Origin: an uncultured Propionimicrobium sp.
GTDB taxonomy: Bacteria > Actinomycetota > Actinomycetes > Propionibacteriales > Propionibacteriaceae
NCBI GenBank assembly: GCA_946221385.1
Contig: CAMIGX010000002.1
Location: 124,001-188,000 of the forward strand
DNA length: 64,000 nucleotides
Direction of reading: 5' to 3'
The notes under the pieces are model-generated. The model was not told the origin of the DNA and made no database searches. It saw only the letters and a program-made list of their open reading frames with translations. A program made the translations under genes and the position numbers. Numbering within the stretch: position 1 is the stretch's first letter; every line of letters starts with the position of its first letter. Positions 16,402 through 25,697 of this stretch are shown here, piece by piece.

Positions 16402-17547
16402 TCAGCTGGCCCAGCCGCCGCGGGCGAAGATGTACGTCCACCAGCCCAGCAGGCAAAGGTCTGCAGCTAGCAGCACCAGCCAGCCCAGCCGGACCACTTG
16501 ACGGGCGGTCTTATTAGCTGGCCGCCAAGCTAACGCGTCACCGAGCATCCGATAGATCGGGAACCAGATCAGCACGCCGCGCGTCACCGAAATGAACCAG
16601 GTCGAGAAGGTCAAGCCAACCAGGTTCGCAGCTAGCCAGGTCATCTCACCCCAGCGGCGTTGGAGCAAGGCGACCACGAGCCCCAGGTAGCCGATGACGG
16701 CGGCGCAAAGTTCGAGCCGGAACATCGGCGCCACCTCGGGACGGCCGGGCCAATTGGCGTCCTTGGTCATTGGCCAGGTGCCTTGGAAACCTTCCCACGG
16801 CCAACCCAGCGAACGCTGCCAGCCCGCGCTTTGCGCGTCAAACCATGCCCGCCACGAGCCAGTCTGACCGTGTAAAAAGACCACATATCCGACGATCACC
16901 GCGGCGGGCAGCAGCAGCCACGCGGCGTCCCGAATCCTCGCCATGAAGGGCTTATCTGCCTCGACGTCGTCAGCCATTTCCCGAGCTGATCTGGTCAGCG
17001 CCAAGATGCCCAAGCCAGCGACCAAGAAGAGCCCAGAGATTCGTAACGAGCAGGCGATCGCTGCCAGCAGACCAGCTTGCGACCAACGGTCATTACGGGC
17101 GCGCTCCCAAGCCCAGAAAGCGGCGGCACAGAAGGGCGCTTCGGTGTAGGGCACGAAGGTGAACACCGTCATCGGAGCGATCGTCCACAGGCATGCCGCG
17201 GCGGTGCCGTAGAGCCGATAGAGCGCTGCGGTCGCCAACGCGGAGCTGACCAGCGAAATCGATAAACCTGCTAGCCACAGCGGAATTCCGAGCAGCTGAA
17301 AGGCGCGCAGCAGCAACGGCAGCCCGGGGAAGAAGGCGACGTCTTTCGGATCGACGTAGCCGTTTTGGGCGATCTGCATGAAATGCTGCACATCCCAGCG
17401 GCTGACTGCGTCAGCGAAAGTCGCGTCGGTGGTGTTGACCGTCACCAAGATGATGGTCAAGATCAGCAGCCGTGAGGCAGTCCAGGACGCAGCGACCAGC
17501 GCACGGCCTTGTGGATCGCGCTGTTCAGCGGTCTTCGTGGGGCTCAT
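16402..17547 (-). CDS. PIG-V-like mannosyltransferase, membrane protein
   Basis: A polytopic membrane protein of about 381 residues with eight or more hydrophobic helices. The SRWDVQHFMQIAQNGY segment and FFPGLPLLLRAF are typical of the PIG-V-like family, which adds mannose from polyprenyl-phosphate-mannose to envelope lipids or proteins; the Asp in RWD is the likely catalytic acid in the GT-C fold. The ATG at 17547 overlaps the TGA of the upstream GT87 gene (ATGA), indicating translational coupling; an open start 18 codons earlier is less likely. The acceptor is unknown. Confidence 0.85.
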   Translation of the reverse strand: MSPTKTAEQRDPQGRALVAASWTASRLLILTIILVTVNTTDATFADAVSRWDVQHFMQIAQNGYVDPKDVAFFPGLPLLLRAFQLLGIPLWLAGLSISLVSSALATAALYRLYGTAAACLWTIAPMTVFTFVPYTEAPFCAAAFWAWERARNDRWSQAGLLAAIACSLRISGLFLVAGLGILALTRSAREMADDVEADKPFMARIRDAAWLLLPAAVIVGYVVFLHGQTGSWRAWFDAQSAGWQRSLGWPWEGFQGTWPMTKDANWPGRPEVAPMFRLELCAAVIGYLGLVVALLQRRWGEMTWLAANLVGLTFSTWFISVTRGVLIWFPIYRMLGDALAWRPANKTARQVVRLGWLVLLAADLCLLGWWTYIFARGGWAS

Positions 17548-18986
17548 GCGGCCCGGCTCGGTTGTTCGTCGACGGGCGCGGCCGCCAGCCCAGCGGCCCA
17601 TTCGACGTCATTGGCATGGTCCAGTTCGCCGCCGATGGGATCGTCGACGAAAGGTGTCCGCACGGGGTCCTCCCAGGGCCGGTTGATGTCGTCAAGGATC
17701 CGCAGCGCAAGCCACAACTGAGTGCAGATGCGCAGGCCGATAGCCAGCCAATAGAGCCATTCGCCGGAGCTGCCGCGTCCAATGCCGCCGTCCAGGAAGC
17801 CCCAGACCGCGAAATAGTAGATGACTTCGCCGACCGACCAGATTGCGACGTCAACGATCTGCGGACGAGCCAAGACCACTAGCGGCACCAGCCACAACGC
17901 GAACTGCGGCGGATAGCCCTTACTGAAGATCAAGAAGGCCAGCACGGCCAGGCAGGCGACCTGTCCAAGCCGGGGTCGCCGCGGGGCACGTAAGACCAGA
18001 TATGCCAGCCCAATCCAGGCCAGCGCCATCGCGCCAAAGACGAAGACGTTCAGCGCGGGAACGTTGATGCCGGCCAGCTCGAGCACGTACCAAAATGAGC
18101 CGAGATCGGCGTTCGTGCGGTCTAATGCCGTACGCCAATAGCCAACCCAGCCGTCGAAGTTCATGACGATGACCGGGAGGTTGACCAGCGCGAACGTTCC
18201 TGCCGCGACGCCAAGGGTCGTCAGCCAGGATTTGAGCTTCCCAGCGCGCAGGCACAGCAGACCCAAGCCAAGCAAGATGGCCAAGGGGTAGAGCCTCGCT
18301 GCGCAAGCCAAGCCGAAACAAAGCCCAGCCAGCGCGGGATTTCGTTTCGCCCAAGCCAGTAGCGCCAGTGACGCGAGCCCGACCGCCATCAGGTCCCAGC
18401 TGATCAAACCAGCGAAAAAGACGACGGGGCTGATCGCGATCAGCAGCCCGTCCCAGGAGCGCACGTGGACGCCGTCGGTAGCCGTGGTGGCCGATTCATT
18501 GCCCATCGCCACGTGGGCCGCGACCGTCGCGAGGAAAAAGATCGACAGCACGACTGCGCTGGTGACCACGAACGCGGTCGACGCTCTTATCTGGTCTTCG
18601 AACGGAGTGTCAGCGGCCTGCGCGGAGAAGAATCCGGCGACCCAGCGGCTGAGCTGCACCAGGTAGCCGAACAACGGCGAGTACTCCAAAGTCTGGCCCT
18701 CGTAGATGCCACTGCCGGTGGCCAGGCCGCGCGCGAAATAGTGCGATTGAATATCGCTATAGCAAAGCCGTTTGTAGGCGTTCGGGAAATCTCCGGGCAG
18801 TGGCCGGCAAGGCACCTGACGCAACAAGCAAAGCGCCATCGTCAATCCCGCCAGCGGTAACGCGAACCGTGCTGGATCAAACCATGGACCGCGCTTGGCT
18901 GCGCGCCTACCAAGCGGTCCGCCGATGCGTCCGGTCAACTCCGGGGTTTCCAGCACAGCCGTCATGGACGCAATTGTTGCAATCAT
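17544..18986 (-). CDS. GT87-type (DUF2029) polyprenol-dependent mannosyltransferase
   Basis: A 480-residue integral membrane glycosyltransferase of the GT-C class. After a cytoplasmic tail come about ten helices; the first extracytoplasmic loop carries CYSDIQSHYFARGL, EYSPLFGYLVQ and, later, SKGYPPQFALWLVPL, all features of GT87 proteins that build actinobacterial lipoglycans. Proteins of this family also neighbour ponA in mycobacteria. It is coupled by a 4-base overlap to the PIG-V-like gene. The in-frame ATG at 18965 is an alternative start. Confidence 0.85.
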   Translation of the reverse strand: MIATIASMTAVLETPELTGRIGGPLGRRAAKRGPWFDPARFALPLAGLTMALCLLRQVPCRPLPGDFPNAYKRLCYSDIQSHYFARGLATGSGIYEGQTLEYSPLFGYLVQLSRWVAGFFSAQAADTPFEDQIRASTAFVVTSAVVLSIFFLATVAAHVAMGNESATTATDGVHVRSWDGLLIAISPVVFFAGLISWDLMAVGLASLALLAWAKRNPALAGLCFGLACAARLYPLAILLGLGLLCLRAGKLKSWLTTLGVAAGTFALVNLPVIVMNFDGWVGYWRTALDRTNADLGSFWYVLELAGINVPALNVFVFGAMALAWIGLAYLVLRAPRRPRLGQVACLAVLAFLIFSKGYPPQFALWLVPLVVLARPQIVDVAIWSVGEVIYYFAVWGFLDGGIGRGSSGEWLYWLAIGLRICTQLWLALRILDDINRPWEDPVRTPFVDDPIGGELDHANDVEWAAGLAAAPVDEQPSRAA

Positions 18987-19076
18987 TTCTCAACGTCGCA
19001 TTTTTTGGACAGCTCCACTTTGTCGCTCGTTGCCTTGGGCTGGACGAGGCGCTGATCGACAACTGTTGCGCCTAGA

Positions 19077-20390
19077 GTGCTGCGAGTGGACCAGACCAGC
19101 CGCAGATTGCTCGCCTTGGCGGTGCCTACCCTCGGCGCGCTGCTAGCTCAGCCGACGATGGTCTTGATCGATACCGCGATGGTGGGCCACCTGGGCCCTG
19201 AAGCATTGGCTGCTTTGGCAGCCGGCTCGACGGTGGTCACGACAGTCGTTGGCCTATTGATCTTTTTGGCCTATGCGACGACTGCCGCGGTCGCTCGCGC
19301 GGTGGGCGCTGGACGACGCACCGACGCGCTGCGCTACAGCGTCGAGGGGATATGGTTCGCGCTGTTCATCGGTGTCTTGGCGGCAGCTGGGGTCTATGCG
19401 GCAGGACCGTGGGTCGTGCGCGTCTTAGGCACCGATCCGGCCGTCGCGCCATTGGCGGATGGCTACCTGCGTGCTGCGGCGCCGGGCATCGTCGGCATGC
19501 TCGTGGTCTACGCGGCGACCGGAGCGCTGCGCGGTTTCTCGCGGGTCAAGGTCGTGCTGGTGGTGACGATCTTGGGCGCGATCGTCAACGTCATCTTCAA
19601 TGCGATCTTGATCTACGGCTTGGATTGGGGCGTGACTGGCTCAGGAGCGGGCACAGCGCTGGCAGAAAGCTGCATGGCGATCATGCTGACGATCAGCCTG
19701 CTGCGTAAGGTGCCCAGGAGCGAGCTTCGTCCCAGCTTGGCGGGCTTTCGACGGGTTGGTGCTGGCGGTTGGCCGCTGTTCGTGCGCACCTTGGCGATGC
19801 GGATCGCATTATTGGTCACGTTGTGGGCGGCGACATCGTTAGGCGTCATCGCGTTGTCGGCCCATCAAATCGTCTTGTCGTCGTGGTTTTGGCTAGCTAA
19901 TGGCTTGGATGCGATCGCGATCGCGGCGCAGACCTTGATCGGTGAATCTTTGGGCGCTGGACGACGCGAGCAGACCCGCCAGCTGCTCAATCAGTGCGTG
20001 CGTTGGGGCAGCGGGGTCGGTGTCGCGCTCGGCGTGGCGATCGCTTTGCTGTCGCCTCTGTTGCCGCGGATTTTCGTCGGCGATGCGGATGCCCGCCGGA
20101 TGGCGATGTTCGCATTCTTGATCGCAGCCAGCGCGTTGCCCTTGGCGGGCTTGGTCTACGTCTTGGATGGCGTACTGATCGGCGCAGGCGACGGGATCTA
20201 CCTGGCTTGGACCGGTGTGGTCAATCTGGTGATCTATCTGCCGTTCTTGCTGCTGGTTGGTTGGCACGGGCACGGTCAACCGGGGCTGCTATGGCTTTGG
20301 GTCAGTTATGCATGGATCTACTATGGCGCCCGCGGATTGACGTTATGGTTGCGCGCCCGCGGCGATGCATGGATGACGATCGAGCAGTGA
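19077..20390 (+). CDS. MATE family efflux transporter (DinF-like)
   Basis: A 437-residue multidrug and toxic compound extrusion transporter with twelve predicted helices arranged as two repeats, about 1-215 and 225-437. The first helix pair, LAVPTLGALLAQPTMVLIDTAMVGHLG, is cut here to its core VLIDTAMVGHLG; the equivalent second-half block is AHQIVLSSWFWLANGLD. It is expected to exchange cations for organic substrates. The start is GTG at 19077, with another GTG three codons later. It is divergent from the GT87 gene and converges on ponA with an 18-base gap. Confidence 0.93.
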   Translation: MLRVDQTSRRLLALAVPTLGALLAQPTMVLIDTAMVGHLGPEALAALAAGSTVVTTVVGLLIFLAYATTAAVARAVGAGRRTDALRYSVEGIWFALFIGVLAAAGVYAAGPWVVRVLGTDPAVAPLADGYLRAAAPGIVGMLVVYAATGALRGFSRVKVVLVVTILGAIVNVIFNAILIYGLDWGVTGSGAGTALAESCMAIMLTISLLRKVPRSELRPSLAGFRRVGAGGWPLFVRTLAMRIALLVTLWAATSLGVIALSAHQIVLSSWFWLANGLDAIAIAAQTLIGESLGAGRREQTRQLLNQCVRWGSGVGVALGVAIALLSPLLPRIFVGDADARRMAMFAFLIAASALPLAGLVYVLDGVLIGAGDGIYLAWTGVVNLVIYLPFLLLVGWHGHGQPGLLWLWVSYAWIYYGARGLTLWLRARGDAWMTIEQ

Positions 20391-20408
20391 TGCAGGCTGG
20401 CGGAGCGG

Positions 20409-22931
20409 TCAACTGCTGGTCGCCGTCGCTGTCGGCTGCGGTTGCGGAGCTTGGGTGGCTGGAGCGGACGCGGTCGGCTCGGGTGGTTGTTCCACCGTCG
20501 GTGGCTCTGAAACCGGCGCGGTGGTCGGCTGCTCGCTGGGTGCCGGTTCTGGGGTCGGTGACTCTGGTTCGCTAGTGGTCGGTTCAGCTGGCGGGACGTA
20601 AACCGGCTGCTGAGGGCGCACCGTCTGCTGAATATAGGCCGGCTTTGGGAACGCGTTATGCGGCGAGCCCTTGACGGCTTCGCGCATGTAGTCATTCCAG
20701 ATCGTCGTCGGATAGCTCGCGCCGTAAAAAGCGACATAACCAGGCGGCGCGTATGGGTCTAGGTTGCCGTTGCCATCCTCGCCGGCGACCATCAATACCG
20801 AGGTGGCGATGTCTGCGGTGAAACCGCTTAGCCAGGCGGCGCGCGTGATCTGCTTTTCGACGCGCTGTCCCCCGCCTAGATCTTGGCCAACTGCGATGCC
20901 TTCGGTGCCGGTCTTGCCGGCGACGTCTCGGCCGTCAACAGCGTTGATAGTGCTGCCGGCCACTGCGCCGTGCAGCGCGTGAATGGTGTCTCGGGCGACA
21001 TTGTTTTCGATAGCTTGCGTGCCGGTCTTGGGGGCGCTGTAAATGACATTGCCGTGCGAGTCTTTGACCTGTTCTACGACATGCGTGGGCATCCGCATGC
21101 CTTGATTGGCGATGGTGGCGAAGCCGACGGTGTTTTGCAAGGCGGACACTTCGCCTTCGCCCAGTACGAGTCGGCCGCCTTGCGCAGTCCACGACGAGTG
21201 GGTCGGGACGCCTGCGTCATTGGCTGCTCGGATCAGCTCAGCGTTGCCGTCCGGGATCTGATCGATTAGGTCGACGAAGGCGGTATTGACCGAATCTTGG
21301 GTGGCCTTCATCAACGTGATCGGGCCGTAGTTGTAGCCCGAATCATTTTGCACTGGTACCGAATCACCCTTGGGGGTGTAGGTGCTGCCGCGCAAGACCG
21401 TATTGAGGCTGAAACCATTGCGCAGCCCGGCGAGCACGCCATAGACCTTGAAAGTCGACGCGGCATAACGCGGCGTCGTGGCCCAATTTCGTGAATTGGC
21501 GACGAAATCAGGGCCACCATAGAGCGCGACGACAGCGCCGGTCTTGACGTCAATAGAGGCCAAGCCGACATGCAGTTGGTTGATGTCTGGCTTCATTGGA
21601 TTGCCGGCTGCGTCGCGCATGATGGTGCCGTCTGGATTGCGCAGCGGAGCAGCATTATCGACGGCCTTTTGCACATTCTTTTCGACCGCTTCTTGCGCTG
21701 CGCGCTGTTTGGCGGCGTCAAAAGTGGTGACGATTTGCAGGCCGCCACCTTGAATTTGGTTTTCACTGAAACCTTTACCGAGCAATTCTTCGGTCGCCAT
21801 TTGCAACAAGAATCCACCCGGACCGCCATAAATATTGGTCGCCTGAATATCAGCGAATTTCGGCAATTTGTCGTAGTTGGCATCCAACTGGGCCTGGTCG
21901 ATGGTGCCCATCGTCCGCATGCCTTCGAGCACGTAGTTGTAGCGTTCGAGCAATTGCGCCTCGGCTTGCGGGCCGTTAGCCGGGTCCAGGGCGCTTGGGC
22001 TATTGACCATTGCCGAAAGCGTGGCAGCCTGCGCGAGGCTCATTTGATTAGCCGGAATACCGAAGAAGGTTTGCGCCGCGGCTTCTACGCCGTAAGCGCC
22101 GCGCCCGAAATAGATCGTGTTGAGATAACCGGCGAGCACATCTTGTTTAGAGTCCGACTGATTCATCTTGACCGCCAACGCCAATTCCCGGAATTTTCGG
22201 CTGAGCGTTTGATCACTAGTCAGATAACGGATCTTGATGTATTGCTGGGTGATCGTCGAACCGCCTTGAATATCTTGACCACGCAAGATATTCCACAGCG
22301 CCCGAGCCATGCCTTTGATGTCGATGCCGGAGTTGGTCCAAAAAGTGCGGTCCTCGGCGGCGACGATCGCGTCTTTAATTTCCTGCGGCATTTGCTCGTA
22401 ATCGATTACTTCACGATTTTGAATCGCTAGGCGGCCAATTTCAGAGCTGCCATCGGAGTAATAAACCGTCGTGGTCTGCGTCGTGAAATCCGCATTCGGG
22501 TCGGGCAATTCAGTGCGCTCATAGAAGATGATGCCGCCGACGGTGACGATGATCGCGAGCGTCAACAACACGATCCCGAGGCCGCGAAAAAATCGCGTCA
22601 TCGGCTTGGCTTTGCGACGGCCGCGCGAACTGACACCCTTGCCGCTCGCGGCGGTCTTTTGGCCTGAACTCTTTTTAGTCGACGATTTCGCGGCGGATTT
22701 ACTCGTCGCTTTCTTCGTGGAACTAGTCCTGCTCTTGGCAGCGGCCGACTTTGCGGTCGACGACTTCTTGCCGGCTGACGTCTTGCCCGCCGACTTAGCG
22801 GAACTCGACTTGGCAGATGATTTCGCGGAGGAACGCTTAGCTGACGCAGGGTCTGCCGCGGCACGTTTCGGCTTGTAAGGCTCGCTGGGCTTGCCTTGTG
22901 CGCCGCCCCGCGGCTTTTTCGCCTCAGCCAT
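20409..22931 (-). CDS. ponA: Bifunctional class A penicillin-binding protein
   Basis: It polymerises and cross-links peptidoglycan outside the membrane. Numbering from the ATG at 22931 (840 residues): residues 1-110 are an unusually basic Ala/Ser/Lys-rich cytoplasmic region; 116-137 is the membrane anchor; the GT51 domain has the catalytic Glu in VAAEDRTFW (E193) and GGSTITQQ; the transpeptidase has the nucleophile Ser492 in ASTFK, then SVN and KTGT near 674. The tail is a Pro/Thr/Glu-rich extracellular segment. Its start overlaps the end of the DUF5318 gene by 8 bases. The longer open frame to 22982 is unlikely. Confidence 0.95.
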   Translation of the reverse strand: MAEAKKPRGGAQGKPSEPYKPKRAAADPASAKRSSAKSSAKSSSAKSAGKTSAGKKSSTAKSAAAKSRTSSTKKATSKSAAKSSTKKSSGQKTAASGKGVSSRGRRKAKPMTRFFRGLGIVLLTLAIIVTVGGIIFYERTELPDPNADFTTQTTTVYYSDGSSEIGRLAIQNREVIDYEQMPQEIKDAIVAAEDRTFWTNSGIDIKGMARALWNILRGQDIQGGSTITQQYIKIRYLTSDQTLSRKFRELALAVKMNQSDSKQDVLAGYLNTIYFGRGAYGVEAAAQTFFGIPANQMSLAQAATLSAMVNSPSALDPANGPQAEAQLLERYNYVLEGMRTMGTIDQAQLDANYDKLPKFADIQATNIYGGPGGFLLQMATEELLGKGFSENQIQGGGLQIVTTFDAAKQRAAQEAVEKNVQKAVDNAAPLRNPDGTIMRDAAGNPMKPDINQLHVGLASIDVKTGAVVALYGGPDFVANSRNWATTPRYAASTFKVYGVLAGLRNGFSLNTVLRGSTYTPKGDSVPVQNDSGYNYGPITLMKATQDSVNTAFVDLIDQIPDGNAELIRAANDAGVPTHSSWTAQGGRLVLGEGEVSALQNTVGFATIANQGMRMPTHVVEQVKDSHGNVIYSAPKTGTQAIENNVARDTIHALHGAVAGSTINAVDGRDVAGKTGTEGIAVGQDLGGGQRVEKQITRAAWLSGFTADIATSVLMVAGEDGNGNLDPYAPPGYVAFYGASYPTTIWNDYMREAVKGSPHNAFPKPAYIQQTVRPQQPVYVPPAEPTTSEPESPTPEPAPSEQPTTAPVSEPPTVEQPPEPTASAPATQAPQPQPTATATSS

Positions 22932-23340
22932 AGATGTCCTCCACAGTCTGTTGTCGACGCGGCGGTCGACGTTTGACGCCATCGCCCAGCGAATAGCTCT
23001 CGATCATGTGATTCCACCGACAATCTGGGCAAACTTCAACGACATGCACGCGGAATTCGCCGAATTGGCTTTCCATCTCGACGAGCTCTTCGGTCGACTT
23101 GATGCGTCCGGAGTATTGGCCAAGTTGCGCGCCAAAGACATAGTTCAGTTTCAGCAGCCGATCGCTCTTGCAGACCGGGCAACCGTAGTCGAGCAACTCG
23201 CCGTGATGCAGCGCTGAGCGGATCAGCAGCGGTTCTGCGTCACAAGGATTCGAGCGCAGCGCAGCCCCCGGCGCGCGCATGCCTTCTAGGACATGGCGCC
23301 GCTGCAGGGCATAGCTGAGGTAATCGCGCTGAGTTTGCAC
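22924..23340 (-). CDS. DUF5318 family zinc-ribbon-like protein
   Basis: A 138-residue protein with paired cysteines CPVC and CPDC about 45 residues apart, a likely zinc ribbon, and the family blocks SYALQRRHVL and CRWNHMIESY. In mycobacteria the same family is encoded beside ponA1. The 8-base overlap with ponA implies coupled translation and suggests a role linked to cell-wall growth, but the function is not known. Confidence 0.88.
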   Translation of the reverse strand: MQTQRDYLSYALQRRHVLEGMRAPGAALRSNPCDAEPLLIRSALHHGELLDYGCPVCKSDRLLKLNYVFGAQLGQYSGRIKSTEELVEMESQFGEFRVHVVEVCPDCRWNHMIESYSLGDGVKRRPPRRQQTVEDIYG

Positions 23341-23425
23341 GCATTTAGCCTACTCACCGCCACTAATGGGCCAGTTTCTGAGGAACGCACGAGTGCCGCT
23401 ATACTGACGAGGCTGCCATCTTCTT

Positions 23426-23498
23426 GGGGGATTAACTCAGTTGGTAGAGTGCTAGCTTTGCAAGCTGGAAGTCAGGGGTTCGAGTCCCCTATCCTCCA
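23426..23498 (+). tRNA. tRNA-Ala (TGC anticodon)
   Basis: The cloverleaf is complete: acceptor GGGGGAT/ATCCTCC containing the G3-U70 wobble that marks alanine tRNAs, anticodon stem CTAGC/GCTGG around loop TTTGCAA (anticodon TGC), T arm AGGGG/CCCCT with TTCGAGT loop, discriminator A. CCA is not fully encoded. A phage remnant starts directly after it. Confidence 0.97.
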
Positions 23499-23515
23499 CC
23501 GGTAAAACGCCTAGT

Positions 23516-23536
23516 CACGACTGAAGTCGTGTTTCG
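23516..23536 (+). terminator. Terminator hairpin after tRNA-Ala
   Basis: CACGAC (23516-23521), TGAA loop, GTCGTG (23526-23531), then TTTCGT. It ends the tRNA transcript and marks the left boundary of the phage-derived DNA. Confidence 0.65.
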
Positions 23537-23680
23537 TGGGCCACCAGTCCCTTCGGTTCTATTTGGCTAGTTGCGTCGCTGTTTCGGCTGCTAGTTGCCC
23601 CCGGCGAGTACGTCGAACCGGTCGTCGCCGAGTTTCAGCCGGCGCGGGCTATCGGGCGAGCCAACCTGGCTTTAGAGCAG

Positions 23681-24676
23681 TTGCGTGAAGCTCGCCGGCA
23701 GACTGATTTTGATCGCCGTTTTGAGCGGATCGTGGGCAGGGCTGGGGCGTTTGAGCATCGGATGACTCTTAGCGCTGGCCGGGACACCATGGAGATGTCG
23801 ACTGCCGTTAATGGCACCCGGTTCAGGCGGGTCACTGATGGCAACCCGTGCGCGTTTTGCGCGATGTTGGCCACCCGTGACGACTATCGCACTGCCGAGT
23901 CTGCGATGTATGTCGTCGGGCGCACCAAGAACGGTCGCAAAACCGGATATTTGCGGTCTAAAGGCAAACGCTCGATCGGGTCGAAGTTTCATGAGCTTTG
24001 TGGCTGCACGGTCGCTGAGGTGCTGGGTGATTGGGAACCGAGCGCTAAAGAGCAGGCCTACTCCGATTTGTATTACGACGCGGTGCAGGCCTGCAAGGAC
24101 GACGGCATCCCGACCAGCCCGGAAAACATCACGCCCAAGATGCGCGAGCTCGGCGAAGGCGTCATTAATGACGCGCACAAGCCGGAGACACAGACGGGAT
24201 CATCCGGCGGCAATGGAGGCAAACCTCCCAAGCTGCCAAGGCGAGGCAAATTCAATGATGAGCAAAATCCATGGCTGAGCAGAAGCAGGCAGGGACCGTC
24301 TGGTCGGATCATTGGCGACATAACATCCCGTCCCATAAGAGAGCAAAAAACGATTCAGCTGCTAGCTTCATACGGGGTTGATGTTTCGATCCTTGAACAT
24401 TCGTATGAAGCCGGCACAAAGAACCCCGACATAAAAATGGACGGCCATATTTGGGATATCAAAGGTCCTACCGGGGATTCAGAACGAAGCACCATTGAAA
24501 CTCAGTTCAGTAAGGCAAAAGCTCAAGCCAAGGGTATGGTCCTGGATTTACGGTGGTGCGGACTGGAAGATGAAGTTGCAATCGCGCAAGCGAGACGCCG
24601 ATTCTATGGGCGTAGGCAGCTAGAAAGACTGATCATTATTGATCACTTGGAAGAAATTCAGTATCACGAACTATGA
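23681..24676 (+). CDS. MuF-type phage head protein with C-terminal CdiA-like nuclease toxin, 5'-truncated
   Basis: Residues 1-165 resemble actinophage minor head proteins of the VG15/MuF group, with the paired-Cys signature NPCAFCAML and then FHELCGC. A Gly-rich linker (about 170-190) leads to a C-terminal domain (about 230-331) whose motifs NPDIKMDG, IWDIKGP, MVLDLRW and LIIIDHL match the CdiA C-terminal tRNase-type toxin domain. That is the layout of phage polymorphic MuF toxins. The frame stays open back to 23525, with coherent coding sequence (PVVAEFQPARAIGRANLAL) before the TTG at 23681 but no ATG or GTG, so the 5' end has been lost. No immunity gene is obvious. Expression and activity are unproven. 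Confidence 0.75.
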   Translation: MREARRQTDFDRRFERIVGRAGAFEHRMTLSAGRDTMEMSTAVNGTRFRRVTDGNPCAFCAMLATRDDYRTAESAMYVVGRTKNGRKTGYLRSKGKRSIGSKFHELCGCTVAEVLGDWEPSAKEQAYSDLYYDAVQACKDDGIPTSPENITPKMRELGEGVINDAHKPETQTGSSGGNGGKPPKLPRRGKFNDEQNPWLSRSRQGPSGRIIGDITSRPIREQKTIQLLASYGVDVSILEHSYEAGTKNPDIKMDGHIWDIKGPTGDSERSTIETQFSKAKAQAKGMVLDLRWCGLEDEVAIAQARRRFYGRRQLERLIIIDHLEEIQYHEL

Positions 24677-24768
24677 CATTCTCCTGTATATTCTTATTCA
24701 GGAGGCGGCGGAGGTCCCACCGGGTTTTTCGGGAAATCTTAGCTGCCTCCGCATCTTTCTTAGAAAGT

Positions 24769-24800
24769 AACCCGCAAGCAAACCCGCTTGCGGGTTTTCT
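24769..24800 (+). terminator. Intrinsic terminator between phage head and scaffold genes
   Basis: An 11-bp stem, AACCCGCAAGC (24769-24779) with GCTTGCGGGTT (24786-24796), six-base loop, followed by TTCTC. It separates the toxin-bearing gene from the scaffold gene. Confidence 0.8.
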
Positions 24801-24830
24801 CATGCCCAAAAACACCGAAAGGAAGCCGCG

Positions 24831-25277
24831 ATGGCTGACGAAACCACGACCCCAACCACCCAACCAGCCGACAACAACACCGTCGAGCAGCCGCAAGAGC
24901 AGCGCAACGACGAGCAGCTGGGCGAGGGCGGGAAGAAAGCTTTGGACGCTGAACGCCGGGCACGACGCGAAGCCGAACGCCAGCTGCAAGCAGCCACCAC
25001 CCGACTCCAAGAGATCGCCGACCAAGGCAAAACCGATCTGGAGAAGGCCACCGAGAGGGCCGCGAAGGCCGAACAACAACTAGCCGCCTTGCAAAGCGAA
25101 AAGCTGCGGTTCGAAGTGGCAGCCGCGAAAGGTCTGCCCTACGACCTAGCCAACCGTCTACAGGGTGGCACCCGCGACGAGCTGGAAGCTGACGCCGACA
25201 CGCTCATCGCCCTACTACGCCCGGCGCAACCCGCTGATCGTTTGCGGATCGACCCGCCAACAGCAGCCGGGAAATGA
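24831..25277 (+). CDS. Phage scaffolding-like protein
   Basis: A 148-residue, highly charged coiled-coil protein. The first 40 residues are Thr/Gln/Asn-rich and disordered; residues about 45-110 are a long heptad-like helix (ALDAERRARREAERQLQAA and later AAKAEQQLAAL); the end carries KGLPYDLANRLQGG, seen in capsid scaffolds of actinophages. Scaffolds guide procapsid assembly and normally precede the major capsid gene, which is absent here. The ribosome-binding site GAAAGGAAG is good. With the head protein upstream it supports a phage origin. Confidence 0.78.
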   Translation: MADETTTPTTQPADNNTVEQPQEQRNDEQLGEGGKKALDAERRARREAERQLQAATTRLQEIADQGKTDLEKATERAAKAEQQLAALQSEKLRFEVAAAKGLPYDLANRLQGGTRDELEADADTLIALLRPAQPADRLRIDPPTAAGK

Positions 25278-25292
25278 GTTGATAACGGCGCG

Positions 25293-25535
25293 CTAGCTCG
25301 CAGCCTGGCGGGCGGCTTCTCTGGTGTGCTCGACTTCTGCCAACTCCGGCAAGTTCGGGTGCGCAGTAACGGAATTGACCTCAACATCATCGAGATCACA
25401 CAAGTCACGCACCATGAATTCGACCTGGTCGAGACGGCTCGCTTGAGTGAAGCACTTGCCAGCAGGGCTATCGAATTCGATCAACCACCACTTGCCATCT
25501 CGACGCACCTGAGCATCAATATCGATGCCACTCAT
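25293..25535 (-). CDS. HicB-like antitoxin-type protein
   Basis: An 80-residue protein whose strand pattern (IDAQVRRDGKWWLIEFDSP, then CFTQASRLDQVEFMVRDL) fits the partial RNase H fold of actinobacterial HicB-like antitoxins. These usually have a longer C-terminal DNA-binding extension, which is short here (HTREAARQAAS). No HicA toxin gene is visible on either side, so it is an orphan or a remnant. It is antisense to and convergent with the scaffold gene, within the phage-derived region. Confidence 0.55.
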   Translation of the reverse strand: MSGIDIDAQVRRDGKWWLIEFDSPAGKCFTQASRLDQVEFMVRDLCDLDDVEVNSVTAHPNLPELAEVEHTREAARQAAS

Positions 25536-25697
25536 TTCAGTCCCTTAGCTTGCTTGAGCATCTCCTGATCAAGGAACATTGATATCTCACTTAAGGGCGG
25601 ACTCCCGAATTGACCACTCGCCACCGCCAAGAACTATTCGGACGCCACGTCAGCAACATATGTTGACTCTAGTAAATATTTAAGTAAATCTGATCCT

